Shown here: positions 42,916 through 51,217 of the stretch, one piece after another | Layout: each line of letters starts with the position of its first letter | How positions within the stretch are numbered: position 1 is the stretch's first letter | Origin: Candidatus Woesearchaeota archaeon | GTDB lineage: Archaea > Nanobdellota > Nanobdellia > Woesearchaeales > GW2011-AR4 | DNA: 64,000 nucleotides | Assembly: GCA_016185945.1 (NCBI GenBank) | Contig: JACPMR010000004.1 | Span: forward strand, 1 to 64,000 | Direction: 5' to 3' | Notes under the pieces: generated by a model | Told to the model about the DNA's origin: nothing | Database searches by the model: none | What the model saw: the letters and a program-made list of their open reading frames with translations, nothing else | Made by a program: the position numbers and the translations under genes

Positions 42916-44400
42916 ATGGAGCAAGTTTCACCTGCAAAATTTTTGGAATATGCAAGATTCAACTTTAACCAATTGAAAGATGGAAACCAAGAACGAGTAT
43001 TGATAAACACATATGGATGTATCGCCAAGGGATTTCACGCTCAAGTTGACCAGTTAATTGAATATATAAAAATTCTAAAAAAGCCTAAATCAGAACTAAT
43101 AGAATTTCCAAATAAATTTGAATTTATTAAAAATACAAAATTGTTCGCACCTGACCAGATTCTTTTTTTGAATAAGTATAGAAATGATTTAGAACATAGA
43201 TATTTAGTTCCGCCAAAAGAAGTTGTTCAGTTATCATTGGGATATTTAGAATACTTTATAAGAGATTCAAAGGAATTTATGAGTATCCCTGCTAAAACTA
43301 TAAGAGATTTTATAGATAACAAACTTAAAGAATTAGATAAAAAATTAAGACATTCTGGTTCAAGGGAATCTACAATTGAAACATACCTCTGGCAAGCAAG
43401 GAAGTTCTTTAATTTCTTCGGAAAAAATCCAGATTTAATCAATAGTCAAGATGCAGATTACTATCTTCAAAAAATGATTGATGAGAAATACCCAGCTGGT
43501 CAAATACAGCATATAGAAGCGATTCTGTATTACATCTTTGAAAATATACTAAACAAAAAATGGGAAAAAGGAGCAAAGAGACCTCAAATTCATCATAAAA
43601 AACCACCATTTATTGACAAAGGGATGATGGATAAAATAGTGAAATATGCACCAAGTTTACGAGATAAACTGATTATAAAAGTAATACGCAGTGCAGGATT
43701 AAAAACAGGAGAATTAATCAAGCTTAAAGTTAGAGATATCAATAAATTAAATCTATCCAGCGAGGAATTAATGTTAATGAAGAAGTATATTGGTAATAGA
43801 AAAGATGGAAATTTATTCTTAAGCAATGTTGGAAAACCTTTAGGTCATAGAGGAATACAAAACTTATTCATATCAATTTCCAAAAAAATAAATAAGAGAA
43901 TCACAAGTGAAATGGTTAGAAAGAGCAATCCTCATGTGAGATTTGAAATAGTTGGAGGGAAAAGGAGCTTTTCAAAAAAACCAAGAAAAATTTTATTACA
44001 AGATGAACTCCTCACAGAGCAGGAAGTACTAAAAATAGCAAAGCACGTTCTTGATGAAAGGAAAAGAGACTATTTCTATTTTGCTTTTCATTTAGGGATT
44101 GGTTTAAATCAATTTAAGACCATAAAATTTGAAGACATAAATTTTAACAATGGATTTATCAATGTCGCCCCAGCAAAACATTATAATTTTGATAAAATCC
44201 AGATTAGTGAAGAAATCACAAATAAACTAAAGGAATACTGCAAAAAATATCAAATCAAAAATGGGTTTTTGTTCCCACAAAGAAAAGAGACTATGAGGTA
44301 CCTTATGGAAAGTGCTGGTAAAGAATCTGGAGTTAGCCCAAAAAAACTAGGTTATGGTATTTTGGCAAATAGTAAGAAATTTACAGAATACTATAAATGA
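42916..44400 (+). CDS. HEPN-like domain fused to degenerate tyrosine recombinase domains
   Basis: A 494-residue protein. Residues 1-120 are helical and contain RNDLEH at 89-94, the R-N-x3-H motif of HEPN RNases. Residues 145-215 resemble a core-binding domain of tyrosine recombinases (SRESTIETYLWQARKFFNFFG). Residues about 230-330 (IRSAGLKTGELIKLKVRDI) and 360-490 (FHLGIGLNQFKTIKFEDINF) resemble catalytic domains, but the active arginine is replaced and no R-H-R-Y set remains. It is the first gene of the 12 kb block. It may bind the cassette sites without cutting, or be an RNase toxin. Confidence 0.6.
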   Translation: MEQVSPAKFLEYARFNFNQLKDGNQERVLINTYGCIAKGFHAQVDQLIEYIKILKKPKSELIEFPNKFEFIKNTKLFAPDQILFLNKYRNDLEHRYLVPPKEVVQLSLGYLEYFIRDSKEFMSIPAKTIRDFIDNKLKELDKKLRHSGSRESTIETYLWQARKFFNFFGKNPDLINSQDADYYLQKMIDEKYPAGQIQHIEAILYYIFENILNKKWEKGAKRPQIHHKKPPFIDKGMMDKIVKYAPSLRDKLIIKVIRSAGLKTGELIKLKVRDINKLNLSSEELMLMKKYIGNRKDGNLFLSNVGKPLGHRGIQNLFISISKKINKRITSEMVRKSNPHVRFEIVGGKRSFSKKPRKILLQDELLTEQEVLKIAKHVLDERKRDYFYFAFHLGIGLNQFKTIKFEDINFNNGFINVAPAKHYNFDKIQISEEITNKLKEYCKKYQIKNGFLFPQRKETMRYLMESAGKESGVSPKKLGYGILANSKKFTEYYK

Positions 44401-44433
44401 TGATATGGTACAGCAAAATCAACATTAAATAAA

Positions 44434-44919
44434 ATGATTCCGAAAAAGAAAATTGATTATTCAAAGCTTGCCAAGAACGCAGTTAATAATTTGAAAAAGA
44501 TAAATGAATTGGCTAAAAAATTCTCCAAATTTGAATCCACAAAAGGCGTTCAGAAAGAATTGGACGAAATCCTTAAAATTTCTGATGCCTCAAGATACAA
44601 AGGCAATGACAGAAAAACTTATACTGAAATTTGTGAATCCTTCACAACATTACAGGAAGATTTGGAAGAGATTGATATGCTAACAAGCGACACAATAAAA
44701 AAGCTGAACAAGCTTCCGGAAGAAGTAAAGAAAGACATTTATTATACGACAGGAATTGATGAGGTTGAAGAATCCGACCAAGGCATTTCAGAAGATAGGG
44801 CAGAGCTTCTGGAAACAATGCTGGCATTAGTGGAAGAAGTAATGGAAGAATCGGGCAGATATTTTAATCTTGACAGGGAGGAATATGTTGAGTTTGAGGA
44901 TGAGATAAGGGAGTTATGA
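44434..44919 (+). CDS. Acidic helical protein, unknown function
   Basis: A 161-residue, very acidic protein, helical throughout (KKINELAKKFSKFESTKGVQKELDEILKI; later DRAELLETMLALVEEVMEESG). It has no recognised motif. It starts 33 bases after the HEPN-recombinase gene on the same strand, so it may be an inhibitor or adaptor for that protein; a DNA-mimic role would fit its charge but is speculation. Confidence 0.5.
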   Translation: MIPKKKIDYSKLAKNAVNNLKKINELAKKFSKFESTKGVQKELDEILKISDASRYKGNDRKTYTEICESFTTLQEDLEEIDMLTSDTIKKLNKLPEEVKKDIYYTTGIDEVEESDQGISEDRAELLETMLALVEEVMEESGRYFNLDREEYVEFEDEIREL

Positions 44920-45028
44920 GAATTGGGGCTAGCGATAGTCTCGCTTTGCAGGGAAAATAATTCCAAAATACAACTAAAACAATAATATTTATATATATTT
45001 GTGCATATTTGTATTAAGAGAGTTAAAA

Positions 45029-46897
45029 ATGGAAGCTTTAAAAAAATTAATTGAACCTAAAGATAAGAGTGTCAGAGAGGTATTAGATAACATTAAATAC
45101 TCTATTGACTTTTTCCAAAGAGAATATACTTGGGAGAGAAAACATGTTGAACAACTAATTATTGATTTAACAGAGAAATTTTTTGCAAATTATGAAAAAA
45201 ATGACCATCATTATAGAGAAGAAGTTGAAAACTACACAAGATACTATTTGGGTTCAATCTTATTGTGCTTAAAAGATGGTAAAAAGTCAATTATTGATGG
45301 GCAACAAAGACTAACAACTGTTACTTTATTATTAATATACTTAAACAACTTACAAAAAGGGAAAACTTCTGAAATAAAAAAAGTTTCGGAATTAATATTT
45401 TCAGAAAAATTCTCCAAAAAATCTTTTAATATGCAAGTAGAGGATAGAGCAGATTGTATGGAGGCGTTATATAATGGAGAAGATTATGACCCTAATGGGA
45501 AAGGAGAATCTGTTAAACATATTGTTGACCGCTATGAAGACATTAATGAGTTATTTCCAGATGACCTCAAAGAAGAAGCTCTTCCTTATTTTATAGACTG
45601 GTTAATGGAATATGTAGTTTTTGTTGAAATTACTACTTATTCTGATGATGATGCATATACAATTTTTGAAACTATGAATGACAGGGGAAAAAGCTTAACC
45701 CCTACTGATATGCTTAAAGGGTATATTTTAGTCAACGTTGCAGGAGTAGAAAAGAAAGATAAAATTAATGAATTCTGGAAGAGTTCAATATTTGAATTAA
45801 AGAAGATAGAGGAAACTGAAGATTTAGACTTTTTTAAAGCGTGGCTGAGGGCAAAATATGCTGAAACAATCAGACCTGGAAAGAAAGGAGCAGAGAATGA
45901 AGATTTTGAAAAAATAGGTTCGCGATTTCATAGTTGGGTAAGGGATAATAAAGAGAAATTAAATTTAGTTGTTAGTGATGACTTCTATAACTTAATTATG
46001 AAATATTTTGCTTTTTTTACTAAATTATATTTAAAAATATTTGAGGCAACTGATAAGCTGATTGATAAATTTGAATCAATTCATTTTATTGAAGAAAGAG
46101 GTTTAGCATTGTCCATTTATTTTCCTTTACTTATGGCTCCTGTGAAGCCTGATGATACCGAAGACAAAATTGATAAGAAACTTCAACTTGTGTCTTATTT
46201 CTTGGAAATGTTTGTGGTTTTTAGGTCCATTAATAGAAGGAATTATTCTCATAGTGGAATTAGATACACAATGTATAACTTGGTTAAGGAAATAAGAAAT
46301 AAGTCAATTGAAGAACTTGCACAAATACTAAAAAGTAAAGTTAGAGAATTTGAAGATAGGTTAGATGGAATGAAAAGTTTAGTTCTTCATGGGCAAAATA
46401 GACGATTTATAAGATTTCTTTTAGCCAGAATTACAACGCATATTGAAAATCAATCTGGGATACCAACTAAATTTAACAATTATGTTGATCCAGATTTAAA
46501 AAAACCATTTGAAATTGAGCATATTTGGGCTAATAGTTTTGAAGAACACAGAGACGAATTTGAGCAAAGAGATGAATTCGAAAATTTCCGAAATTCAATA
46601 GGTGCTTTACTTTTAGTTCAAAGAGGATTTAATCAAAGTTATGGAGATTTATCTTACGAAGAAAAATTATCTCATTACTATGGACAGAATCTATTAGCAA
46701 AGTCGCTTAATCAGCAATGTTATGATAGAAACCCAAATTTTATTAATTACATCAAAAATAGTAATCTCCCTTTTAAATATCATCAGCATTTCAAAAGGAA
46801 AGATATTCTTGATAGAATAGAACTTTATACAGCAATCTGTGAAGAAATTTATAATATTGAGAAGTTTGATTTAATTGTTTCAGGAAACGAGGAATAA
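45029..46897 (+). CDS. DUF262/DUF1524 (GmrSD-like) protein
   Basis: A 622-residue protein. DUF262 spans about residues 10-230, with SIIDGQQRLTTVTLLLIYL (the DGQQR nucleotide-handling motif). DUF1524 spans about 450-600, with PFEIEHIWAN, a histidine-centred nuclease motif, and FNQSYGDLSYEEKLSHY. GmrSD enzymes are NTP-dependent type IV nucleases that cut modified phage DNA. It starts leaderless-like behind ATTTATATATA at about 44987-44997; a frame opens ten codons earlier. It heads a four-gene run to 49191. Confidence 0.85.
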   Translation: MEALKKLIEPKDKSVREVLDNIKYSIDFFQREYTWERKHVEQLIIDLTEKFFANYEKNDHHYREEVENYTRYYLGSILLCLKDGKKSIIDGQQRLTTVTLLLIYLNNLQKGKTSEIKKVSELIFSEKFSKKSFNMQVEDRADCMEALYNGEDYDPNGKGESVKHIVDRYEDINELFPDDLKEEALPYFIDWLMEYVVFVEITTYSDDDAYTIFETMNDRGKSLTPTDMLKGYILVNVAGVEKKDKINEFWKSSIFELKKIEETEDLDFFKAWLRAKYAETIRPGKKGAENEDFEKIGSRFHSWVRDNKEKLNLVVSDDFYNLIMKYFAFFTKLYLKIFEATDKLIDKFESIHFIEERGLALSIYFPLLMAPVKPDDTEDKIDKKLQLVSYFLEMFVVFRSINRRNYSHSGIRYTMYNLVKEIRNKSIEELAQILKSKVREFEDRLDGMKSLVLHGQNRRFIRFLLARITTHIENQSGIPTKFNNYVDPDLKKPFEIEHIWANSFEEHRDEFEQRDEFENFRNSIGALLLVQRGFNQSYGDLSYEEKLSHYYGQNLLAKSLNQQCYDRNPNFINYIKNSNLPFKYHQHFKRKDILDRIELYTAICEEIYNIEKFDLIVSGNEE

Positions 46898-46898
46898 A

Positions 46899-47045
46899 AT
46901 GGAATCAAAAAACATTACATTGAGGGTTAATTCAGATTTATATGAAAATTACAAAGAATTTTGCAAGAAAAAAGGATTACTAATATCACGACAGTTCGAG
47001 ATCATGATGGAAGAACAATTAAAAAAAGAGAGAGGGAAGTTTTAA
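46899..47045 (+). CDS. 48-residue ribbon-helix-helix-like protein
   Basis: A short gene missed by length cut-offs: ATG at 46899, two bases after the previous stop, and TAA at 47043-47045, two bases before the methyltransferase ATG. The product starts MESKNITLRVNSDLYENYKEF and ends in a charged helix, the pattern of a ribbon-helix-helix DNA binder. It probably regulates the restriction genes around it. Confidence 0.65.
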   Translation: MESKNITLRVNSDLYENYKEFCKKKGLLISRQFEIMMEEQLKKERGKF

Positions 47046-47047
47046 AT

Positions 47048-48100
47048 ATGGCAAGAGAGGGTTCAGTCAAATACATACACAATGCAAAGAGCAATAAGAA
47101 TGATGAATTCTACACTGTTCTTTCTGATATAGAAAAAGAACTGAAGCACTACAAAAATCACTTCAAAAATAAAGTAGTTTATTGTAATTGTGATGATCCT
47201 TTTGAAAGTAATTTCTTTAAGTTTTTTGCTGCTAATTTTATTAATTTTGGATTAAAAAAACTTATTGTGACTTCTTATGGTGGATCGCCCATCATTGGTA
47301 GTCAATTACCTTTGTTAGATATCAAGGGAATAAATGGTAAAGAGCCCATTAAAATCGAAATAAATAAAGTAGATGATTATAATAAAGATGGTTCTATTGA
47401 TTTATCTGATGTTCAATTATTATTAGAACGTGATGCGAATACATCAGCACCTCTTAAACAAGGAGGAGATTTTCGTAGTAATGAATGTATTGAATTGCTA
47501 AAACAGGCCGACATTGTTGTTACCAACCCGCCTTTTTCATTGTTCAGAGAGTACGTAGGACAACTTATGAAATACAAAAAAAAGTTTTTGATTATCGGAA
47601 CTTGGAATGCGATTACTTACAAAGAAATTTTTCCTCTAATAAAGGATAATAAAATATGGATTGGCATAAATAGTAATCGTAATTTTTCAGGTTTTATCGT
47701 GCCAAAGCATTATCCATTAAGTGGAACAGAAGCTCGCATAGATGAAAATGGAAACAGAATAGTCTCTTCTAACAATACTTGTTGGTTTACAAATCTGGAT
47801 ACTCATAAGCGTCACGAAAAATTAATTCTATATAAAAAATACAACAAAGCCGAATATCCAAAGTATGATAATTGTGATGCAATAGAAGTTTCAGAAACCA
47901 ACAATATTCCTATTGATTATAAAGGTGCAATGGGTGTTCCTATTACTTTTATGAATAAATATAATCCCAACCAATTTGAGATTCTAGGTTTAGATGACAA
48001 TGGACTTGTTTATCCAGAATGGAGAGGACGAGGGCCATCTTTAAATGGTAAGACAATTTATCGAAGAATTATAATTAAAAATAAGGATGTCAAAAAATGA
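47048..48100 (+). CDS. EcoRI-family adenine DNA methyltransferase
   Basis: A 350-residue protein of the EcoRI methyltransferase family. AKSNKNDEFYTVLSDIEKELKHYK and VVYCNCDDPFESNFFKFFA are the family's start. VVTNPPFSLFREYV is the NPPF catalytic motif IV, which methylates N6 of adenine. The ATG at 47048 gives the conserved start; a longer frame overlaps the RHH gene. It overlaps the following DUF262-HNH gene by four bases, so the two form a modification/restriction pair. The recognition site cannot be read from the sequence. Confidence 0.9.
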   Translation: MAREGSVKYIHNAKSNKNDEFYTVLSDIEKELKHYKNHFKNKVVYCNCDDPFESNFFKFFAANFINFGLKKLIVTSYGGSPIIGSQLPLLDIKGINGKEPIKIEINKVDDYNKDGSIDLSDVQLLLERDANTSAPLKQGGDFRSNECIELLKQADIVVTNPPFSLFREYVGQLMKYKKKFLIIGTWNAITYKEIFPLIKDNKIWIGINSNRNFSGFIVPKHYPLSGTEARIDENGNRIVSSNNTCWFTNLDTHKRHEKLILYKKYNKAEYPKYDNCDAIEVSETNNIPIDYKGAMGVPITFMNKYNPNQFEILGLDDNGLVYPEWRGRGPSLNGKTIYRRIIIKNKDVKK

Positions 48101-49191
48101 AAGTAGAATTGCATAAAATCCCGATAAAAGATGTAGTAAAAGATTACAAAGATAGTGCTGAAGAGGGTGTAACAGCCTACGGTGGAAAACTAGACATTCG
48201 TCCTAAATATCAAAGAGAGTTCGTATATAGAGATAGGCAACGAGACGAAGTAGTTGAAACCGTAAGGAAAAATTTTCCACTGAACATAATGTATTGGGTA
48301 AAAAAAGCTGATGGAAGTTTTGAGGTCTTAGATGGACAACAAAGAACCATAAGTGTTGCTCAATATGTGGCAGGAGACTTTTCAATAAACGAGAAATATT
48401 TTCATAGTTTAACAAAAGATGAACAAAATCAAATCTTAAATTATGAATTAATGATCTACTTTTGTGAAGGAAAAGAAAGAGAAAAATTAGATTGGTTTAA
48501 AATTGTAAATATAGCTGGAGAAAAATTAACGGATCAAGAACTTCTTAATGCCGTATACACAGGAACTTGGCTTTCAGACGCTAAGTTGCATTTTAGTAAA
48601 ACAAATTGCGCAGCACATTCTTTAGCTGGTGATGGGGGACAATTGATGAACGGTTCACCAATCCGACAAGAGCTCTTGGAAACTGTATTGTCATGGATTA
48701 ATGATGGAAAAATTGAAGAATATATGTCTAAACATCAACACGATAAAAATGCAGATGAATTATGGGAATACTTCCAAAAAGTAATTGAATGGGTAAGAAA
48801 GACTTTCCCAAAATATAGAAAAGAAATGAAAGGGATTGAATGGGGGGAGTTATATAATAAGTTCAAGAATAAAAAATTAGATTCAAAAAAACTAGAAACA
48901 GAAATATCTGAATTAATGCAAGATGAAGACATTACAAACCATAAAGGTATATATCTTTATGTTTTAACTAGGGACGAAAGATATCTAAATATTCGAGCAT
49001 TTACAGATAAGCAAAAAAGAAAGGCGTATGAAAGACAAAAAGGTATTTGCCCCAAATGTAAAAAACATTTCAAAATAGAGGAAATGGAAGCAGACCATAT
49101 CAAACTTTGGAGCGAAGGCGGAAAAACAATAGATGAAAATTGTCAAATGTTATGTAGAGATGACCATAGAGAAAAATCTAGTAAAAAATAA
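48097..49191 (+). CDS. DUF262-HNH endonuclease
   Basis: A 364-residue protein. Residues 1-230 hold a DUF262 domain (KYQREFVYRDRQRDEVVETV and FEVLDGQQRTISVAQYV). Residues 315-364 hold an HNH nuclease with a zinc ribbon: CPKC, EADHIKLWSEGGKT and NCQMLCRDDH. It is translationally coupled to the EcoRI-family methyltransferase, so it is probably the restriction subunit that cuts unmodified DNA, maybe with NTP use by DUF262. The pairing is inferred from context. Confidence 0.85.
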   Translation: MKVELHKIPIKDVVKDYKDSAEEGVTAYGGKLDIRPKYQREFVYRDRQRDEVVETVRKNFPLNIMYWVKKADGSFEVLDGQQRTISVAQYVAGDFSINEKYFHSLTKDEQNQILNYELMIYFCEGKEREKLDWFKIVNIAGEKLTDQELLNAVYTGTWLSDAKLHFSKTNCAAHSLAGDGGQLMNGSPIRQELLETVLSWINDGKIEEYMSKHQHDKNADELWEYFQKVIEWVRKTFPKYRKEMKGIEWGELYNKFKNKKLDSKKLETEISELMQDEDITNHKGIYLYVLTRDERYLNIRAFTDKQKRKAYERQKGICPKCKKHFKIEEMEADHIKLWSEGGKTIDENCQMLCRDDHREKSSKK

Positions 49192-49409
49192 GATATAATC
49201 ATTCTTAATAAATTTCTTTTACAAAGTAAAAGTCAATATGTGCATAGCACCAGCCCCCTCTCTCGTATTTAAAGTAAGTAAAAATTTTGGTCAAATGAAG
49301 TGAATCTTTAAATTAATGTTTTCATTTTTTACTCGGCACAACCATAACCTTCTCAGTCTTAAAAAAACTCTCAGAAACCTTTAAATATAATATCCTTCCA
49401 GATATAGCC

Positions 49410-49679
49410 ATGCTCATCGAATTCATCCTCGTTGGAGTTCTCGGAGGATTAGTTAGAGCCTTGTATGGCCTCCTCAAAGCCATTAATGACGGAGCACTCA
49501 TAAATAAAGGATATTTCTTTATCACCTTAATAATCTCAGGAGTTATTGGCGGATTATTAGGCACGGTCTTCAATACTGATTATAGAATCACCTGTTTAGC
49601 TGGTTATGTTGGCACAGACATTTTGGAAAATGTTTTTACAGGCGTAATGCCTAAATCAATAATATTAAAGAAAAAATGA
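49410..49679 (+). CDS. Small membrane protein A of a paralogous pair
   Basis: An 89-residue protein with three membrane helices (LVGVLGGLVRALYGLL, FFITLIISGVIGGLLGTVF and a weaker third). CLAGYVGTDILENVF near the end resembles FLAGYAGLDLIEGYY in the next gene, so the two are ancient duplicates. It overlaps that gene by four bases. The pattern resembles phage holin-like or prophage membrane proteins but no family can be named. Confidence 0.55.
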   Translation: MLIEFILVGVLGGLVRALYGLLKAINDGALINKGYFFITLIISGVIGGLLGTVFNTDYRITCLAGYVGTDILENVFTGVMPKSIILKKK

Positions 49680-49945
49680 ACGAATTAATAATATCAGCAG
49701 GATTTGGAATTTTAGGCGCAATAGTCAGAGTTTTAGTGGTTTCATTACAGATTACTCAGCTAAAAAAGAAGATTGCCTATTCTGGATTTATGGTTTATGC
49801 AGTAGTTGTTTTAGCTGTTGGTGCATTTTCAGGAATTGTATTAAGCTATGGGAAAGTATTAAGCTTCTTGGCGGGATATGCTGGGTTGGACTTAATAGAG
49901 GGGTATTACAAGGTGTTTAAGAAGAGACAGATAAAGTTCAAATAG
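49676..49945 (+). CDS. Small membrane protein B of a paralogous pair
   Basis: An 89-residue protein with three membrane helices, and the shared LAGYxGxDxxE motif near residues 68-78. It begins within the stop of the preceding gene (ATGA) and ends ten bases before the convergent Cas4-like gene. Two related membrane proteins made together suggest a heteromeric channel or anchor, possibly the effector part of a defence module; this is inference only. Confidence 0.55.
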   Translation: MNELIISAGFGILGAIVRVLVVSLQITQLKKKIAYSGFMVYAVVVLAVGAFSGIVLSYGKVLSFLAGYAGLDLIEGYYKVFKKRQIKFK

Positions 49946-49954
49946 AACATATAT

Positions 49955-50578
49955 TTATTGATATCCAACTGAATATTTACATCTCTTTGTCTGGTGTAAT
50001 ATACAGGCATTGCATTTTGCCGGAATTTCACAAGTCTTAGGTTTTACCTCTTTTCGAAGAAGCTTTTTTATCCTACCAATCACTTCTAAAACACTTTTTT
50101 TATTATCCTCTGTATATTCTTCTCTCCAAACTTCGGTATTTGTGTCTCTATCCCTAATTATAGAGTATATCTTCTTGTTTATCTTGAAGTTTGATTCAAA
50201 TAAGAGGCAATATGCCCATACCTGCCTACGAGCCCCCATATAAGGTTTCGCACGTGGCTTATCATCTATCACATAAACATTATTAGCATCTATTCCCAAC
50301 TCATCAATGACGCCTAACAATACAAAATCCTCAAATTCCTTCTTTAGGGGGATCTCCTTTGTTATAGTATATTTTGTACTTTTAAGGAATTCTTCCTTAG
50401 TAGTAGGCACTGCAACCTTTAAGAATTCGCTTTCTTTTTTTTCATGAATTTCATTGCCCCTTATCATTGCAGTGGTTTTTGGGATCTCTTCACCTAAAAC
50501 ATTCTGAAAGTACCATTTATATTCGCAATATTCATGGTCATTAAGCCATGATGCTTTTATTGGTAAAATTTCATTCAT
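49955..50578 (-). CDS. Cas4-like PD-(D/E)XK nuclease
   Basis: A 207-residue protein, starting at MNEILPIKASWLNDHEYCEYKW (a frame opens 13 codons earlier). RGNEIHE, GVIDELG, VIDDKPRA and QVWAYCLL are the H-D-(D/E)xK-QxxxY set of RecB/Cas4 nucleases. One N-terminal cysteine in CEYKW and CNACILHQTKRC at the end could hold a 4Fe-4S cluster as in Cas4. There is no CRISPR array or cas1 nearby, so it acts outside adaptation, probably with the helicase gene 51218-54328. Confidence 0.8.
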   Translation of the reverse strand: MNEILPIKASWLNDHEYCEYKWYFQNVLGEEIPKTTAMIRGNEIHEKKESEFLKVAVPTTKEEFLKSTKYTITKEIPLKKEFEDFVLLGVIDELGIDANNVYVIDDKPRAKPYMGARRQVWAYCLLFESNFKINKKIYSIIRDRDTNTEVWREEYTEDNKKSVLEVIGRIKKLLRKEVKPKTCEIPAKCNACILHQTKRCKYSVGYQ

Positions 50579-50656
50579 GCTGACTATAAGTATGTATTTC
50601 TTTATTAATATTATCAAACTAAATAATCCATTAAGTGACGCAAAAATTGATAAATA

Positions 50657-50664
50657 TTTATAAA
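50657..50664 (+). promoter_or_regulatory. TATA box of gene 50689
   Basis: TTTATAAA lies 25-32 bases before the ATG at 50689, and no ribosome-binding site is present. This is the reason for choosing 50689 over the earlier start. Confidence 0.5.
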
Positions 50665-50688
50665 CTTAAAGATATTTTCCTATATAAA

Positions 50689-51216
50689 ATGACTCAAAGT
50701 GAAAGGCAAGAGATGTTTAAAGGTGGAGGTGGTATTCTATTAAGAGAACCTGCGGCAATAATCAAATCTCAATCTGGAGGCACCTCAAAAGCTATTACCA
50801 AGAAAGAGCCAGATTTAGATTTTAGAAATCAGATTAATAGTTCAATTAGAGCGTTAATAATTAACTCTGAAAGGTTCAGAAAAATAAGGTCACTTGTGGA
50901 TATAGATGTTATGGACAAAAAAAATATATTAAGAAATACTGAAGAATTCAAATTTCTTGGGCTAATTCCCACAATCGAAGTAGATGAATGCTTCTTCAAT
51001 GATTTAGTAGCTCCATGCCAGCAAACCAAAACCATTAGCTATTACCCAGCTGATAAAGTTTTGAAGATAATAAAAGAAGAATATAAGGGCATTGAAATTG
51101 AGTTATTATCCAAACAAACACTTATTGATACTCAAAAACCAAAAAAGGAACAGACCAATAATGAGGGTGTTGTTTCAAATATTCTGAAAGGGTTTAAAGA
51201 ATGGTGGGAAAAATAG
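50689..51216 (+). CDS. Hypothetical protein between nuclease and helicase
   Basis: A 175-residue protein. Residues 1-45 are low-complexity and probably unstructured (EMFKGGGGILLREPAAIIKSQSGGTSK). The middle is mixed helix and strand (INSSIRALIINSERFRKIRSLVDIDVMDKK), with two cysteines (DECFFND, APCQQTK). No family recognised. Its stop codon is one base from the stop of the convergent helicase gene. Position between a Cas4-like nuclease and a helicase suggests one functional module. Confidence 0.5.
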   Translation: MTQSERQEMFKGGGGILLREPAAIIKSQSGGTSKAITKKEPDLDFRNQINSSIRALIINSERFRKIRSLVDIDVMDKKNILRNTEEFKFLGLIPTIEVDECFFNDLVAPCQQTKTISYYPADKVLKIIKEEYKGIEIELLSKQTLIDTQKPKKEQTNNEGVVSNILKGFKEWWEK

Positions 51217-51217
51217 A

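Noticed and set aside
49955-50578. Evidence for a CRISPR-Cas locus from the Cas4-like gene
   Set aside because: No regularly spaced direct repeats and no cas1, cas2 or effector gene are present in the window.
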